From Enterococcus mundtii (GTDB taxonomy: Bacteria; Bacillota; Bacilli; Lactobacillales; Enterococcaceae), in contig NZ_CP025473.1 of assembly GCF_003957375.1 (NCBI RefSeq), forward strand, positions 1,451,501-1,515,500: a DNA stretch of 64,000 nt, in the 5' to 3' direction. Numbering within the stretch: position 1 is the stretch's first letter; the number at the start of each line of letters is the position of its first letter. Below are positions 45,656 through 56,021 of the stretch, piece by piece. Position numbers and translations under genes: made by a program. The notes under the pieces are model-generated. The model saw nothing but the letters and a program-made list of their open reading frames with translations, was not told the origin of the DNA and searched no databases.

Positions 45656-47037
45656 TAGCTCTCACCTTCCTTTTTAGCCAGATACTCTTTGAAGCGACGA
45701 TCGATCTCGGCTTTTTTCTCTGTACTGATTTGTGTTTCGTCTTTTGGTTGATTGACCCAATCAGGCAATTTTTCTCGCCTTACATTTCGTCGATAATTGG
45801 ACGTGTTGTTCTGTTTTGACGCTTTCGGTTGCTTCGCTTTCGTACTCAATGTATGGAGATGCTCAATCGCTTCTTCTGGCATACTGATTTTTTTTTGCGC
45901 CCACTCATTAGCGATCGTATTCACGAAGCTCGCATTTAAGCTCGCATGGTTTTTTATGACTAACACATAGTTGATCAAAATGTTGATGACACTGCTAGAC
46001 AGACCAGATTGGGTGACCAAATCTTGCAACAACCAATTTTCCTGTTTGGAAACATACCCGCCTTTTTCTTTTTTTATCGCTTCGAGATAACGCATCGGTG
46101 GGGTTTGGCGTGCGACTTGGATCAATTGTTGTGCAGCACTAGGCAACGCCTGATTGACAGGGACACCTGTTTCAGCAGACTGATCGGTAACCAGAGTGTT
46201 GCTCGATTGTCGCAACGTATTCTGCTGTTGCTGCCGTAACAAGACGATCCGTTGGAGTTCTTTTAAAGATACTTCTTCTGTCGTAAAATCAAATGACTGT
46301 AGAATCAACTCTCCTAAAGTCAGTTCATCGAAGCCATAGAGTTGTTGGTATGTTTTCGCTTGTTGCAGAACTGGTTCTGTCAACTGATTGATGTGTTGTT
46401 TCTTCAACCAATCGGTTAAAAACGTCCAGTCAAACGAGTCTGAATCTGCGATCAATGATTTGGGTTCAACAGGTGTGAATTTTTGCTGGATCGATTCCAC
46501 TTGTTCTTGGTTTGCTGCATAGACTGTTTCATTGAACCGATAGACTTCCAAAAACTTCTTAGTGATTTTTTGATAGCCTTCATGCGAAAGATTTTTTGGC
46601 TTAAATAATTCTGTCAATTGGTTGAATCGACGTTCGCCAACTTTTTCTAGAAGTAAAAAAGAAAGTAACGTATCATTGAAAAACGTAGGAACGTCCATCG
46701 GTTCTAACAACTCATAAAGAAAACAATTACCCAAATTTTCATCTTTTTTGAAATAGACTTCTAAAAGACCGATTCCTTCTAATTTTTTTCGTGCCTCATA
46801 AAATTGCGGTAAGCCACAACTTAGACTACTCAATAAATCGGCGTGTAGTCCTTCAGGACCTACGCCAGTTTCTAACGAGATCTCCGAATACAGCGTCAAG
46901 TAAAGACTCAACGCTTCTCCCCCGATCAATGGTTGGTAAAGGGATAACAAGGCAGACTTTCCTTCTTCTTTTAAAGGACTGCTCTTTCTTCCTTGGTAAA
47001 TATTTTTCGGTTGTAATTCTTTCCACGCATTTTCCAA
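45655..47037 (-). CDS. dnaB: replication initiation and membrane attachment protein DnaB
   Basis: 460 residues, Firmicute-type DnaB (not the helicase). Winged-helix front (LLSLYQPLIGGEALSLYLTL) and DnaD-like C-terminal domain (LLQDLVTQSGLSSSVINILI; LNASFVNTIANEWAQK). TTG start after AGGAGGGAG. It sits between nrdR and dnaI, the standard order. Confidence 0.93.
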   Translation of the reverse strand: MENAWKELQPKNIYQGRKSSPLKEEGKSALLSLYQPLIGGEALSLYLTLYSEISLETGVGPEGLHADLLSSLSCGLPQFYEARKKLEGIGLLEVYFKKDENLGNCFLYELLEPMDVPTFFNDTLLSFLLLEKVGERRFNQLTELFKPKNLSHEGYQKITKKFLEVYRFNETVYAANQEQVESIQQKFTPVEPKSLIADSDSFDWTFLTDWLKKQHINQLTEPVLQQAKTYQQLYGFDELTLGELILQSFDFTTEEVSLKELQRIVLLRQQQQNTLRQSSNTLVTDQSAETGVPVNQALPSAAQQLIQVARQTPPMRYLEAIKKEKGGYVSKQENWLLQDLVTQSGLSSSVINILINYVLVIKNHASLNASFVNTIANEWAQKKISMPEEAIEHLHTLSTKAKQPKASKQNNTSNYRRNVRREKLPDWVNQPKDETQISTEKKAEIDRRFKEYLAKKEGES

Positions 47038-47059
47038 GGAATACTCCCTCCTTTATTAA

Positions 47060-47545
47060 TTACGCATCATTTTCACTATTACCCGTATCTTTTGCTTTAT
47101 CAACAATATCTTGTAATTCTTTCAAAAAGACAGACATATCTTTGAATTGACGATAGACACTCGCAAAGCGAATATAGGCGATTTCATCTAAGTTCACTAA
47201 ATCTTCCATGACGTATTCACCGATCAGATTAGTTGAAACCTCATTTTCGCCAAGACTTCTTACACGATTTTCAACATGGTTGACGATCTGTTCCATTTGT
47301 TCCATCGCTACTGGACGTTTTTCGGCAGAACGGATCAATCCACGTAAAATCTTGTCACGATTGAATTCTTCTCGTTCACCATTTTTCTTGATGACTAATA
47401 AAGGTGCCGCTTCAATTCGCTCAAAGGTCGTAAAACGGAAGGAACATTTTTCGCACTCACGGCGTCTTCTTATCGCACGACCATCGTCAGCTTGACGACT
47501 ATCGATCACTCTTGAGTTGTTATGTTGACATCTAGGACATCTCAT
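47060..47545 (-). CDS. nrdR: transcriptional repressor NrdR
   Basis: 161 residues. Zinc ribbon [17 protein letters not shown]...CEKC and ATP-cone domain ([20 protein letters not shown]). It senses ATP/dATP and represses ribonucleotide reductase genes. ATG 47545 is the family start, with GAGGTG upstream. Confidence 0.95.
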   Translation of the reverse strand: MRCPRCQHNNSRVIDSRQADDGRAIRRRRECEKCSFRFTTFERIEAAPLLVIKKNGEREEFNRDKILRGLIRSAEKRPVAMEQMEQIVNHVENRVRSLGENEVSTNLIGEYVMEDLVNLDEIAYIRFASVYRQFKDMSVFLKELQDIVDKAKDTGNSENDA

Positions 47546-47930
47546 CGTAATTTCACCTCTCTTGGTGTAGTTTAATCGCTTATTTGAATGTACCAAATGA
47601 AGTTGTTCTATCAGTCAACTCTTTCCACCAATTATGGATCATTGGTCTTAAGAAGACTGGTTTTCAACACTAAGCTTAAAAATTATAAAATATGAAAAGG
47701 ATTTTTTCAATTTATATCTTATTACTCAGTTCAAAGTGATTTTCACAACTTCACTGCTTATTGTTTTAGATTTTTTTCCACTGATTTTTTATTGAACTAA
47801 TTCAAGTGGATCGTAATAAACGTTTTCTTATTACTAACTTTAGTATAACATGAAACAATTAAGCAATGCGACTGTCCCAGTTAAAAAATCGCTTGAAATG
47901 AAAGATTTGTTGTGTTTTTATCTCAACGAA
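47546..47930. other. intergenic region, no gene seen
   Basis: A/T-rich; probable nrdR promoter. No open frame with a ribosome site. Confidence 0.5.
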
Positions 47931-47932
47931 CG

Positions 47933-47970
47933 AAAACAGACTGGTGTTTAGCACCAGCCTGTTTCTTTTT
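47933..47970. terminator. hairpin between nrdR and the CsbD gene
   Basis: AAACAGACTGGTG pairs with CACCAGCCTGTTT (one mismatch), with TTTTTG after on the plus strand. Confidence 0.6.
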
Positions 47971-48003
47971 GATTTTCTATTTTACTAAATGCTTGGGTAA
48001 TCC

Positions 48004-48336
48004 CTATAGTTTATCTTCGATTCCCGTGTAATGTTTCATTCGTTCTTCTTCGATTTTTTGTTCTGTTGAACGATGATCGACTTGGGGGTCTTGGTTTACT
48101 TCAGGGCTTGTTTCTGGATCTTTGCGTTCTGTGGTTAAGTCCTGTCGCTTGGATTCTTTTTCGACATGTTGGTCTTCTAACTCAGCAATTCTCGCCCGAT
48201 ATTCATCTTCACGAATTTTACCTTCTTCTGCTTGGATCTGGCCCTTTTCCTGTAAATCTTCTTTGTGGAGAATCTCACCAATTTTTTCTTTCGCAGAACC
48301 TACTACTTTATCTTTTTGGTTTTTGAATGTACCCAT
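48004..48336 (-). CDS. CsbD-family stress protein
   Basis: 110 residues. The first 45 residues are CsbD-like (GTFKNQKDKVVGSAKEKIGE); the rest is a charged, disordered tail (ERKDPETSPEVNQDPQVDHR). CsbD proteins belong to general-stress regulons, and their mechanism is unknown. GAGGGGGAG start. It sits between coaE and nrdR, which are often adjacent. Confidence 0.8.
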   Translation of the reverse strand: MGTFKNQKDKVVGSAKEKIGEILHKEDLQEKGQIQAEEGKIREDEYRARIAELEDQHVEKESKRQDLTTERKDPETSPEVNQDPQVDHRSTEQKIEEERMKHYTGIEDKL

Positions 48337-48393
48337 CGTATCATCTCCCCCTCTTTCTTTATATAAATAGCATAGCAAAATGTTGCGATTTAC

Positions 48394-49014
48394 TCAAAGA
48401 AAGCGATTAAGCAACAACCATTTTTTAATTACAGCGGATAAATCTTCCTTGGTTTGGCGATTATCAAATACGATATCCGCACGTCGTTTCTTTTCCTCGA
48501 TTGACAGTTGGCTTTTCACTCGTTGTTCTGCTTCTTGTTTCGATAATTGATTGCGTACCATCAAGCGTTCGATTTGCTGAGATTCAGGAATATAGACAAC
48601 TGCGACGGCATCCATCTGTGTATCATACTGTCCTTCATACAATAAAGGAATATCGACGACGATTAGCGGATATTGTGCTTTCTTCTCTATGATTTCTTCA
48701 GTGATTCTCCCACGGATAAATGGATCTAATACTTGATTCAATTGCTCACGTGCAGTGACAGAGCCGAAAATCAATTGTCCAAGTTTTGCCCGATCTAAGT
48801 GGCCGTCCTGTTGGAGGATCTCTTTCCCAAATGCTTGAATCAACGCATGAAGTCCTGGCGTATCCGGTTCAACGACTTCTCTTGCCACTTGATCGGCATC
48901 AATCACTGGAAAGCCATATTGTTGGAAAATAGCAGCGGCAGTACTCTTGCCTGTCGCAATTCCCCCAGTCAAACCTAAAACAAATCCTACTTGGATATTC
49001 TTAATTTCTGACAT
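48394..49014 (-). CDS. coaE: dephospho-CoA kinase
   Basis: 206 residues. P-loop FVLGLTGGIATGKSTAA, VIDADQVAREVV (CoA site) and VVDIPLLYEGQYD are present. Last step of CoA synthesis. I place the start at ATG 49014, which overlaps the mutM stop by 28 bp; a further upstream start lies deep inside mutM. Confidence 0.93.
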   Translation of the reverse strand: MSEIKNIQVGFVLGLTGGIATGKSTAAAIFQQYGFPVIDADQVAREVVEPDTPGLHALIQAFGKEILQQDGHLDRAKLGQLIFGSVTAREQLNQVLDPFIRGRITEEIIEKKAQYPLIVVDIPLLYEGQYDTQMDAVAVVYIPESQQIERLMVRNQLSKQEAEQRVKSQLSIEEKKRRADIVFDNRQTKEDLSAVIKKWLLLNRFL

Positions 49015-49823
49015 GTTGGACAATAGTGCGTCCCCCTTTGCGCAACTTTCGTTTTCACGATTGGTGTTTGGCAACGAACACATGCTTCTCCTGTCTGCCC
49101 ATAGACATGTAAAGCCACTTGGAAACTCCCTGATTCACCTAACGCATTGAGATAACTTCGGATCGTTGTTCCCCCTGCTTCAACTGCTCGTGACAACACA
49201 TCAATGATTGCTTGACGGAGTAATTTGATTTCTTTTGGGCGTAAAGAATCAGCTGGTTGCTCTGGATGGATCTTCGCTTCCCATAATGCTTCATCTACGT
49301 AGATATTTCCTAGTCCTGTGACCAACTTTTGATCAAGTAACAAAGGTTTGATGGCTTTGTGTGACTTTTGTAGCCCTAAGGTAAAGTCTTTTAATAAGAA
49401 TAAATCTGGTAAAGGCTCTGGACCTAATTTCAAAATTCCTTTATAGGTATTGCTCGCTCCTTTTTCAACGATCGTCATACGGCCGAATTTTCGTACATCG
49501 TGGTATCGTAATTGGCTGCCATCTTCAAAAGAAAAAATCACATGTGTGTGTTTATCGATCGGTTCTTCTTTTTTAAAATATTGATATTTCCCCTCCATCC
49601 GTAAATGAGAGATCATTTCATAATGACTCAAGTGAAAAATCAAAAATTTCCCTCTGCGACCGATCGATTCGATGGTTTCACCAATTAACGTTGCTTCAAA
49701 AATCGGTACCTCCGGTTGTTCAATGATTCTCGGCCATAGCACTTGGACGTTATTGATTTTTTTGTTTTTCACTAATTTCTCTAATCCTCTACGGACAGTT
49801 TCAACTTCTGGTAATTCGGGCAT
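48987..49823 (-). CDS. mutM: formamidopyrimidine-DNA glycosylase
   Basis: 278 residues. Catalytic Pro2 in MPELPEVETVRRGLEKL, H2TH region (LGNIYVDEALWEAKIHPEQP) and a C4 zinc finger (CVRCQTPIVK...CPTCQ). Removes 8-oxoguanine. Because Pro2 must be N-terminal, ATG 49823 is the real start rather than the ATG four codons upstream. Confidence 0.95.
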   Translation of the reverse strand: MPELPEVETVRRGLEKLVKNKKINNVQVLWPRIIEQPEVPIFEATLIGETIESIGRRGKFLIFHLSHYEMISHLRMEGKYQYFKKEEPIDKHTHVIFSFEDGSQLRYHDVRKFGRMTIVEKGASNTYKGILKLGPEPLPDLFLLKDFTLGLQKSHKAIKPLLLDQKLVTGLGNIYVDEALWEAKIHPEQPADSLRPKEIKLLRQAIIDVLSRAVEAGGTTIRSYLNALGESGSFQVALHVYGQTGEACVRCQTPIVKTKVAQRGTHYCPTCQKLRISK

Positions 49824-49878
49824 CCTTTTTCTCACCTACAATTTTCACTTATTTGATTTTGAATCGAACTTATCTGAG

Positions 49879-50013
49879 ACAAAAATAAAAACTATATTTG
49901 TCCTTGAACTTAAAATAGAATAAACGGTGTTCCACAAGCAACTACTTCAGAAATAAGCCAAGAAACCCCAAAATTTGAAAAACAATTTTCGGGTTTCTCG
50001 CCTTATTCTCAGA
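49879..50013. repeat. intergenic repeat element, copy A (after polA)
   Basis: About 135 bp, clearly similar along its length to 59581-59715: it opens ACAAAAATAAAA, then CGGT/TTCCA, then a large hairpin. The hairpin (49952-50007) has a stem of about 22 bp with small mismatches around loop TTGAAAAACAA. On the minus strand it can end the polA transcript. Confidence 0.65.
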
Positions 50014-50106
50014 GCTGGACATCTCTGTTACAATCTAACCCTGCATCGAACGAACCCGATCCATGATCTTTCCTCGATGTTTGTCCATCGGTATAAAAGT
50101 TAAGAA

Positions 50107-52752
50107 TTATTTGGCTTCATACCATGTTTTGCCCCAGCTGCTGTCTGTGATCAGTGGAACATGTAAAGCAACCGCCTGTTCCATTACTTCGCTGACTAAT
50201 TTATCTAACATCTCTAATTCACTTTCTGGCACTTCAAATACTAATTCATCGTGCACTTGAAGCAATATCGTCGCTTGCAAGTCCGATTCTTTCAAGCGTT
50301 TGTCCAATTCGATCATGGCGATTTTCAGGATATCCGCCGCACTTCCTTGAATCGGTGTATTGATCGCTGTCCGTTCGGCAAATGAACGAATATTATAGTT
50401 TCTTGAATTGATATCGGGTAAATAACGACGACGATGATATAACGTTTCTACAAAACCTTGATCTTTCGCTTCACGAACGATACGCTCCATGTATTCTTTG
50501 ACACCTGGATATTTTTCAAAGTACGTATCGATATATTGTTGAGCCGCTTTACGAGTAATGCCTAAGTTTTGTGATAATCCATAATCAGAAATCCCATAAA
50601 CGATTCCAAAATTGACTGCTTTCGCTTGACGACGCATATTTGGTGTGACGTCTTCGGCTTTTTCAATGCCGAACACACGCATTGCTGTACTTGAATGGAT
50701 ATCTTGTCCTTCTAAAAAGGCAGCTTTTAAATGCTCGTCATCTGAGATATGCGCCAATACACGTAGTTCGATCTGAGAATAGTCAGAAGAATAAATCAAC
50801 CAATCTTTGTTTCTAGGAACGAATGCTTGACGGATCTTACGACCTTCATCTAAACGGATCGGAATATTTTGTAAGTTGGGATCAACTGAACTCAAACGGC
50901 CTGTCTGCGTCAATGTTTGAACATAGCGAGTATGGACTTTCCCGTCCGATTGGATCACTTTCAGTAAACCTTCGACATAGGTCGATTGGATTTTAGCGAT
51001 TTGACGATAGATCAAAATATCATCAACGATCGGTGCTTGCTCACGTAATTGTTCTAAGACGTCAACCGCAGTCGAGTACCCTGTTTTGGTTTTTTTGATC
51101 ACTGGGAGACCCATCTTTTCAAAAAGGATCACACCTAATTGTTTAGGTGAATTTAGATTGAATTCTTCTCCAGCCTCTTCATAGATTTTTTGTTCGATCT
51201 CTCTCAATCGATCTGAAAATTCGATCTTCATTTCTTGAAGACGAGTCGCATCCACTTTGATCCCAGTAATTTCCATTTCAGCCAAGATGATCGACAAAGG
51301 TAATTCCATTTTTCGGAAAAGATCTTCTTGATTTTTTTCAGCTAATTCTTGACTTAGTTTAGGCGTCAAGCCATTGATTGCTGAAACTTTTCGTGCAAGG
51401 TGGGCAAAGAAAACTTCTTCATCTTCAGGTAGACCTTTCTTCGCGCCTTTTCCGTAGATTGCTTCATCCGATTGGATATCGTGATACCCATAATGTGTTG
51501 CTATCCCTTCGATGTCCTCACTTTTCTCGTTCGTATCCAATAAATAGGCACCTAGTAAGACATCAAAGTCGATCCCTTGTAATTTCGTTGCATAGCGATT
51601 CAATGCCACATACGTACGCTTAGCATCATATACATTTTTCAGACGAGTCTTGTCCCCGAGCCATGAAAGAAAGGCCTCATTTTCAAAAATCGCTAAGTCA
51701 TTTGTCACATAGATTTTCTCTGGTGTTCCCCAAGCCACACCTACGATGTCTTCTGTATGATAATTGTCGCCCATCATCTCGACATATAAAGCCATATTTG
51801 TCTGGAACATGCTCTCATCGTATTCATGGACCACTTCAAACAAAATATCTTTCATTTCGACTTGTTCTTCGACCACATCTAATTTAGCAAGAAATTGTTT
51901 GAAATCCATTTCCTTGAAGAAAGGCACCAATTTGTCTAAGTCTTTCCCTTGATAGGCAAGGGAGTCAATATCAACTTCTACTGGCGCATTGGTATCGATC
52001 GTTGCTAATTTTTTAGACAAGAAAGCTTGCTCTTTGTCATTGATCAGATTTTCTTTCATCTTACTTTGTTTCATTTCGTCGATATGTTCATAGATCCCTT
52101 CAACGGAACCATATTGTTTCAATAATTTAATCGCTGTTTTTTCGCCAATCTTAGTTACTCCAGGGATATTATCAGAAGCATCTCCTGCTAGTCCCTTCAT
52201 ATCGATGATTTGTTTCGGTGTAAGGCCATCATATTTTTCCGCCACATGTTCTGGCGTATAACTTTCAATATCACTTACACCTTTCACAGTGATATCGACT
52301 TTGATTTCTTTTGATGCCAATTGTGTTAAATCTCGGTCACCTGACAAAACAACTACATCGAATGTTTCTTTATCCACTTTTTTTGCTAAAGTACCGATGA
52401 TATCGTCTGCCTCATAGTTCGGCAACTCGTAATACTTCACTCCTAGACCGGTTAGAAGCTCACGGATATAGGGCATTTGTTCTTTGAATTCTCCCGGTGT
52501 CTTTGAACGACCCCCTTTGTATTCTGCGTACATTTCTGTTCGGAATGTTGTCTTCCCCGCATCAAAAGCAACCAAAACATGCGTTGGTTGTTCTTTTTGC
52601 ATGACATTTTCAAACATATTATGAAACGCATAGATTGCATTTGTATGCAACCCATTACGATTTTTAAAACGTTCCAACGAATTGTGCAACGCAAAGAATG
52701 CACGAAAGGCCACACTATTTCCGTCAACGAGTAATAATTTATTTTTAGTCAT
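50107..52752 (-). CDS. polA: DNA polymerase I
   Basis: 881 residues. N-terminal 5' nuclease (LLVDGNSVAFRAFFAL; AFDAGKTTFRTEMY; GDRDLTQL), a proofreading-like fold and polymerase motifs A (YSSDYSQIELRVLAH), B (RRQAKAVNFGIVYG) and C (LQVHDELVFEV). In the middle domain the usual metal-binding DxE is LYVEM, so 3'-5' proofreading should be dead, as in Bacillus-type Pol I. AAGGAG start. Confidence 0.95.
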   Translation of the reverse strand: MTKNKLLLVDGNSVAFRAFFALHNSLERFKNRNGLHTNAIYAFHNMFENVMQKEQPTHVLVAFDAGKTTFRTEMYAEYKGGRSKTPGEFKEQMPYIRELLTGLGVKYYELPNYEADDIIGTLAKKVDKETFDVVVLSGDRDLTQLASKEIKVDITVKGVSDIESYTPEHVAEKYDGLTPKQIIDMKGLAGDASDNIPGVTKIGEKTAIKLLKQYGSVEGIYEHIDEMKQSKMKENLINDKEQAFLSKKLATIDTNAPVEVDIDSLAYQGKDLDKLVPFFKEMDFKQFLAKLDVVEEQVEMKDILFEVVHEYDESMFQTNMALYVEMMGDNYHTEDIVGVAWGTPEKIYVTNDLAIFENEAFLSWLGDKTRLKNVYDAKRTYVALNRYATKLQGIDFDVLLGAYLLDTNEKSEDIEGIATHYGYHDIQSDEAIYGKGAKKGLPEDEEVFFAHLARKVSAINGLTPKLSQELAEKNQEDLFRKMELPLSIILAEMEITGIKVDATRLQEMKIEFSDRLREIEQKIYEEAGEEFNLNSPKQLGVILFEKMGLPVIKKTKTGYSTAVDVLEQLREQAPIVDDILIYRQIAKIQSTYVEGLLKVIQSDGKVHTRYVQTLTQTGRLSSVDPNLQNIPIRLDEGRKIRQAFVPRNKDWLIYSSDYSQIELRVLAHISDDEHLKAAFLEGQDIHSSTAMRVFGIEKAEDVTPNMRRQAKAVNFGIVYGISDYGLSQNLGITRKAAQQYIDTYFEKYPGVKEYMERIVREAKDQGFVETLYHRRRYLPDINSRNYNIRSFAERTAINTPIQGSAADILKIAMIELDKRLKESDLQATILLQVHDELVFEVPESELEMLDKLVSEVMEQAVALHVPLITDSSWGKTWYEAK

Positions 52753-52973
52753 CCGCTTAACTCCTTACTATAAAGTTCTTTCTCATTCTAACAAAGAATG
52801 CCAAAGAATGCGAAAAGAAAAAACGGACAGGCAAAAGGTTATTAGAAAAGCGGTCCGTACTAAGGCGTAAGACACCAGTGTTACTTTTTGAACGCCGTTT
52901 ATACTAGATTACGAATAAAGTAATTTAGGATAAAAATAAAAAAACAGAGATTACTGGTATCGATGACCAAAAA

Positions 52974-53012
52974 AGAACCCACTAGAATTTGACGATCAAA
53001 TTCTGTGGATTC
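52974..53012 (-). terminator. terminator of the Bax inhibitor-1 gene
   Basis: AGAATCCACAGAATTTGA pairs with TCAAATTCTAGTGGGTTCT, followed on the minus strand by six T. Confidence 0.85.
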
Positions 53013-53058
53013 TTTCTTTTCATATGAGAGATATTTTATCTTGCTCTTCGGTTATTAC

Positions 53059-53739
53059 TTAGTTATTACGTCCAAAGATTCGTAAGAATGCTAAGAATAA
53101 GTTGATGAAATCTAGATATAGTTGAAGTGCTAGGAATACGGCAATCCCACTATTTGCTTGTCCATTTGATTGGACATATACGTTTGCAATCTTTTGGTTA
53201 TCATAAGCAGTGATACCTGCAAAAATCACGACAAGTAGTAATGAGATGAACAGTTCAACTGCACTACTTCTTAAAATAAAAACATTCAAGACCATCGCAA
53301 TGATCACACCGATCAACGCTGCCATTCCGGCACGACCCACACCTGTTAGATCTTTTTTAGTGAACATCCCGATTGCTGACATCCCAATGAACATCCCAGT
53401 GGCTGAAATAAAGGCAGTTGTGATTGTTCCGATATCATAAAAAGCTAATGTAACAGCTAAAACTATACCATTCAACAAGGAATATGCGATAAATCCACCG
53501 ATTGCTAAGCTTGGATTTTTTTGTGCTTTTGCTCCTAAAACTAAAACCAAAATGATTTGGACGATCCATAATCCCATAAAACCTAATGGAAAATTATTGA
53601 TGAAGCTTGCTACTTGATAAGGAAAGACTTGGATCGCTAAATAGGAAGTGATCGCACTCAACGCTAGACCGATTCCTAAAAATCCGTAGACTTTCGCATA
53701 AAAGCGGTTGATACTATTTGATATGATTTGATTGTTCAT
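53059..53739 (-). CDS. Bax inhibitor-1/YccA family membrane protein
   Basis: 226 residues with seven membrane helices. Family signature GLALSAITSYLA, FISATGMFIGMSAIG, ALQLYLDFINLFLAFLRIFG at the C-terminus. Possible Ca2+ leak or membrane quality-control role. ATG 53739 has GAAGGTG upstream and lies inside the end of the MaoC-like gene, so they may be coupled. Confidence 0.9.
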   Translation of the reverse strand: MNNQIISNSINRFYAKVYGFLGIGLALSAITSYLAIQVFPYQVASFINNFPLGFMGLWIVQIILVLVLGAKAQKNPSLAIGGFIAYSLLNGIVLAVTLAFYDIGTITTAFISATGMFIGMSAIGMFTKKDLTGVGRAGMAALIGVIIAMVLNVFILRSSAVELFISLLLVVIFAGITAYDNQKIANVYVQSNGQANSGIAVFLALQLYLDFINLFLAFLRIFGRNN

Positions 53740-53740
53740 C

Positions 53741-54214
53741 TTATTCACCTTCACTTTCAAGAGTTAATTCTTGTTCTAATTCTGGTGGTTGTACCATGAC
53801 TACTGCATCTAATACACGATTATCTTGTGTATTCGTGGCCTCCACTGAAATAGTCACAACATTTTTCATCTTATCCACTCGAATGACTTCAAACTGAAAA
53901 GTCAATGTTTCATAATGAAAAACCGGCTCGACAAAATTAGCTGAAAAATTCACCACATGAGAACCTGGACCAGGCAAGTGTTTTGACACTGCACTTGTAA
54001 TGATTCCCATTAACATCACAGTTGGAACAATGGGTTGATGATATTCCGTTTTCTGTGCAAAATCATGTTGGATATATAAAGGATTGGCATCATTTGTTAA
54101 CCCTAAGTATAATAATAACTGATTATCTTCAATTGATTCTGTTAAAGATAACGAGTCACCTTCCTCGATTTCATTGATTGTTTTTCCTAATTTACGCGGT
54201 TTACTTATGTTCAA
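53741..54214 (-). CDS. MaoC-like hotdog-fold protein
   Basis: 157 residues. Hotdog fold with LGLTNDANPLYIQHDFA (Asp/His active site of R-specific enoyl hydratases) and VVPTVMLMGIITSAVSKHLP-like helix. Substrate unknown; fatty acid or acyl-CoA hydratase is likely by family. TTG start 7 nt after GGAGGG. It ends at the Bax inhibitor-1 start. Confidence 0.8.
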   Translation of the reverse strand: MNISKPRKLGKTINEIEEGDSLSLTESIEDNQLLLYLGLTNDANPLYIQHDFAQKTEYHQPIVPTVMLMGIITSAVSKHLPGPGSHVVNFSANFVEPVFHYETLTFQFEVIRVDKMKNVVTISVEATNTQDNRVLDAVVMVQPPELEQELTLESEGE

Positions 54215-54489
54215 GTTTAAACCCTCCAGTTTATTTATTCATTCGTACCAATTGTACCAAATCATACAAAAAACGCAAGTTACAGAACATGCTTTGGACT
54301 TTCACTTATGTAAGCAATCCCTTCGATGATCGTACATTATTTATTGAAGACTATAGCATAGTTTAATAAAAACCGTTCGTATTTTGTCTGGATACTTTAG
54401 GATTTCTTAATTCGATCGAAGACGTAGGGTCACTATAAGCAGGCGAAACATTACTGAAAAAGAACTACCCATCACCCACAAATAAACGT
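54215..54489. other. intergenic region, no gene seen
   Basis: A/T-rich; promoter for the MaoC-like gene expected near 54240-54300. Confidence 0.45.
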
Positions 54490-54520
54490 CAAAAGGGCTG
54501 TCACATGACAATCCCTTTTG
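54490..54520. terminator. terminator of murC
   Basis: CAAAAGGG pairs with CCCTTTTG around an inner TGTC/GACA stem. Confidence 0.7.
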
Positions 54521-54549
54521 ACGCTAACTTTTTTTATTCACTTAACTGA

Positions 54550-55884
54550 TCACAGAACGTTTTTCGTTGTACTGCTCAATAATTTTTCATAGGCTTGTTC
54601 AAATTTTTGAACATCACCAGCCCCCATAAAAATAATCACTGCTTCGTGGTAGTCTAATAACGGCGAAACGTTATCTTCTTTGATTACTTGACCACCTTTT
54701 TTGATTTTTGCTCCTAGGTCTTCGATTTTAACGTCCCCTTGTTCTTCACGGGCAGAACCAAAAATATCACATAGATACACACGGTCAGCTAAATCTAAGG
54801 CCTCGGCAAATTCATCCATCAAGGCAATCGTACGAGTAAATGTATGTGGTTGGAAGACTGCAATGATTTCTTTGTCTGGATATTTTTGACGTGCGCCATC
54901 AATAGTTGCTTTGATTTCAGCTGGATGGTGAGCATAGTCATCAACGACTGTCATATCAGCCACGATTTTCTCACTAAAACGACGTTTCACTCCAGGGAAT
55001 GTCAACATTTCGTCAGCAACTTCTTTCACGTCTAACTTCTCGAAGTAGGCAACTGCGATAACACCAAGTGCATTCAAAATATTATGTTTTCCAAATGCTG
55101 GAACTGTAAAGTGTCCGACAAATTCTTCGCCATGGAACACATCAAAAGCTGAACCAGTTGTCGTTCGTTCAATATTACGTGCTTGGATATCGTCATCTTC
55201 ATTCATACCGTAATAATAGATTGGCACATCCGCTTCTAACTTTCTTAAATAGTCGTCATCTCCGTAAGCAAAGATCGCTTTTTTGACTTGTTTTGCCATC
55301 GTTTGGAAAGCTGAAAAAACATCATCGATACTTGTATAATAATCAGGATGATCAAAATCGATATTCGTCATGATCACATAATCAGGAGAGTAAGCTAAAA
55401 AGTGGCGACGATATTCACATGCTTCAAAAGCAAAGAACTCAGCCTCTGGATCACCATGACCAGTGCCGTCACCAATCAAGTAACTTGTCGGACGAATCCC
55501 CGTCAATACATGTGATAATAATCCTGTTGTACTTGTTTTCCCATGGGAACCAGTGACAGCGATACTAGTATAATTTTGGATAAAATCTGCAATAAAATCA
55601 TGGTAACGGATCACTTCTAATCCAAGCTCTTTTGCACGTTGGATCTCTTCGTGTGAATCTGGAAAAGCATTGCCGGCGATCACGATCATTCCTGGTTTGA
55701 CGTTTTCTGCATCAAACGGCAAGATCGGGATATTGGCTTTTTCTAAATCTCTTTGGGTAAAGAAATATTTTTCGATATCTGATCCTTGAACGTTTAATCC
55801 TTTTTCATGTAATACAAGTGCCAAAGAGCTCATGCCGGAGCCTTTAATACCAACAAAGTGGTACAAATTTTCTTGATTTTTCAT
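54550..55884 (-). CDS. murC: UDP-N-acetylmuramate-L-alanine ligase
   Basis: 444 residues. [18 protein letters not shown] (UDP site), [14 protein letters not shown] (ATP loop), [10 protein letters not shown] and [14 protein letters not shown] are the Mur-ligase core. Adds the first stem-peptide residue in cytoplasmic peptidoglycan synthesis. AAGAGGA start. Full length. Confidence 0.95.
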   Translation of the reverse strand: MKNQENLYHFVGIKGSGMSSLALVLHEKGLNVQGSDIEKYFFTQRDLEKANIPILPFDAENVKPGMIVIAGNAFPDSHEEIQRAKELGLEVIRYHDFIADFIQNYTSIAVTGSHGKTSTTGLLSHVLTGIRPTSYLIGDGTGHGDPEAEFFAFEACEYRRHFLAYSPDYVIMTNIDFDHPDYYTSIDDVFSAFQTMAKQVKKAIFAYGDDDYLRKLEADVPIYYYGMNEDDDIQARNIERTTTGSAFDVFHGEEFVGHFTVPAFGKHNILNALGVIAVAYFEKLDVKEVADEMLTFPGVKRRFSEKIVADMTVVDDYAHHPAEIKATIDGARQKYPDKEIIAVFQPHTFTRTIALMDEFAEALDLADRVYLCDIFGSAREEQGDVKIEDLGAKIKKGGQVIKEDNVSPLLDYHEAVIIFMGAGDVQKFEQAYEKLLSSTTKNVL

Positions 55885-56021
55885 TTGAATCCTCTTCTCT
55901 TAACTATCATCCATTATTTTATTCATACATTCAACACGAAACCCATTATCTTATAAACAATAAAAAATTTCAACCAAATTTATTCGGATGATTTTTCGTT
56001 CCTTGAATATTAGTATCCTGA

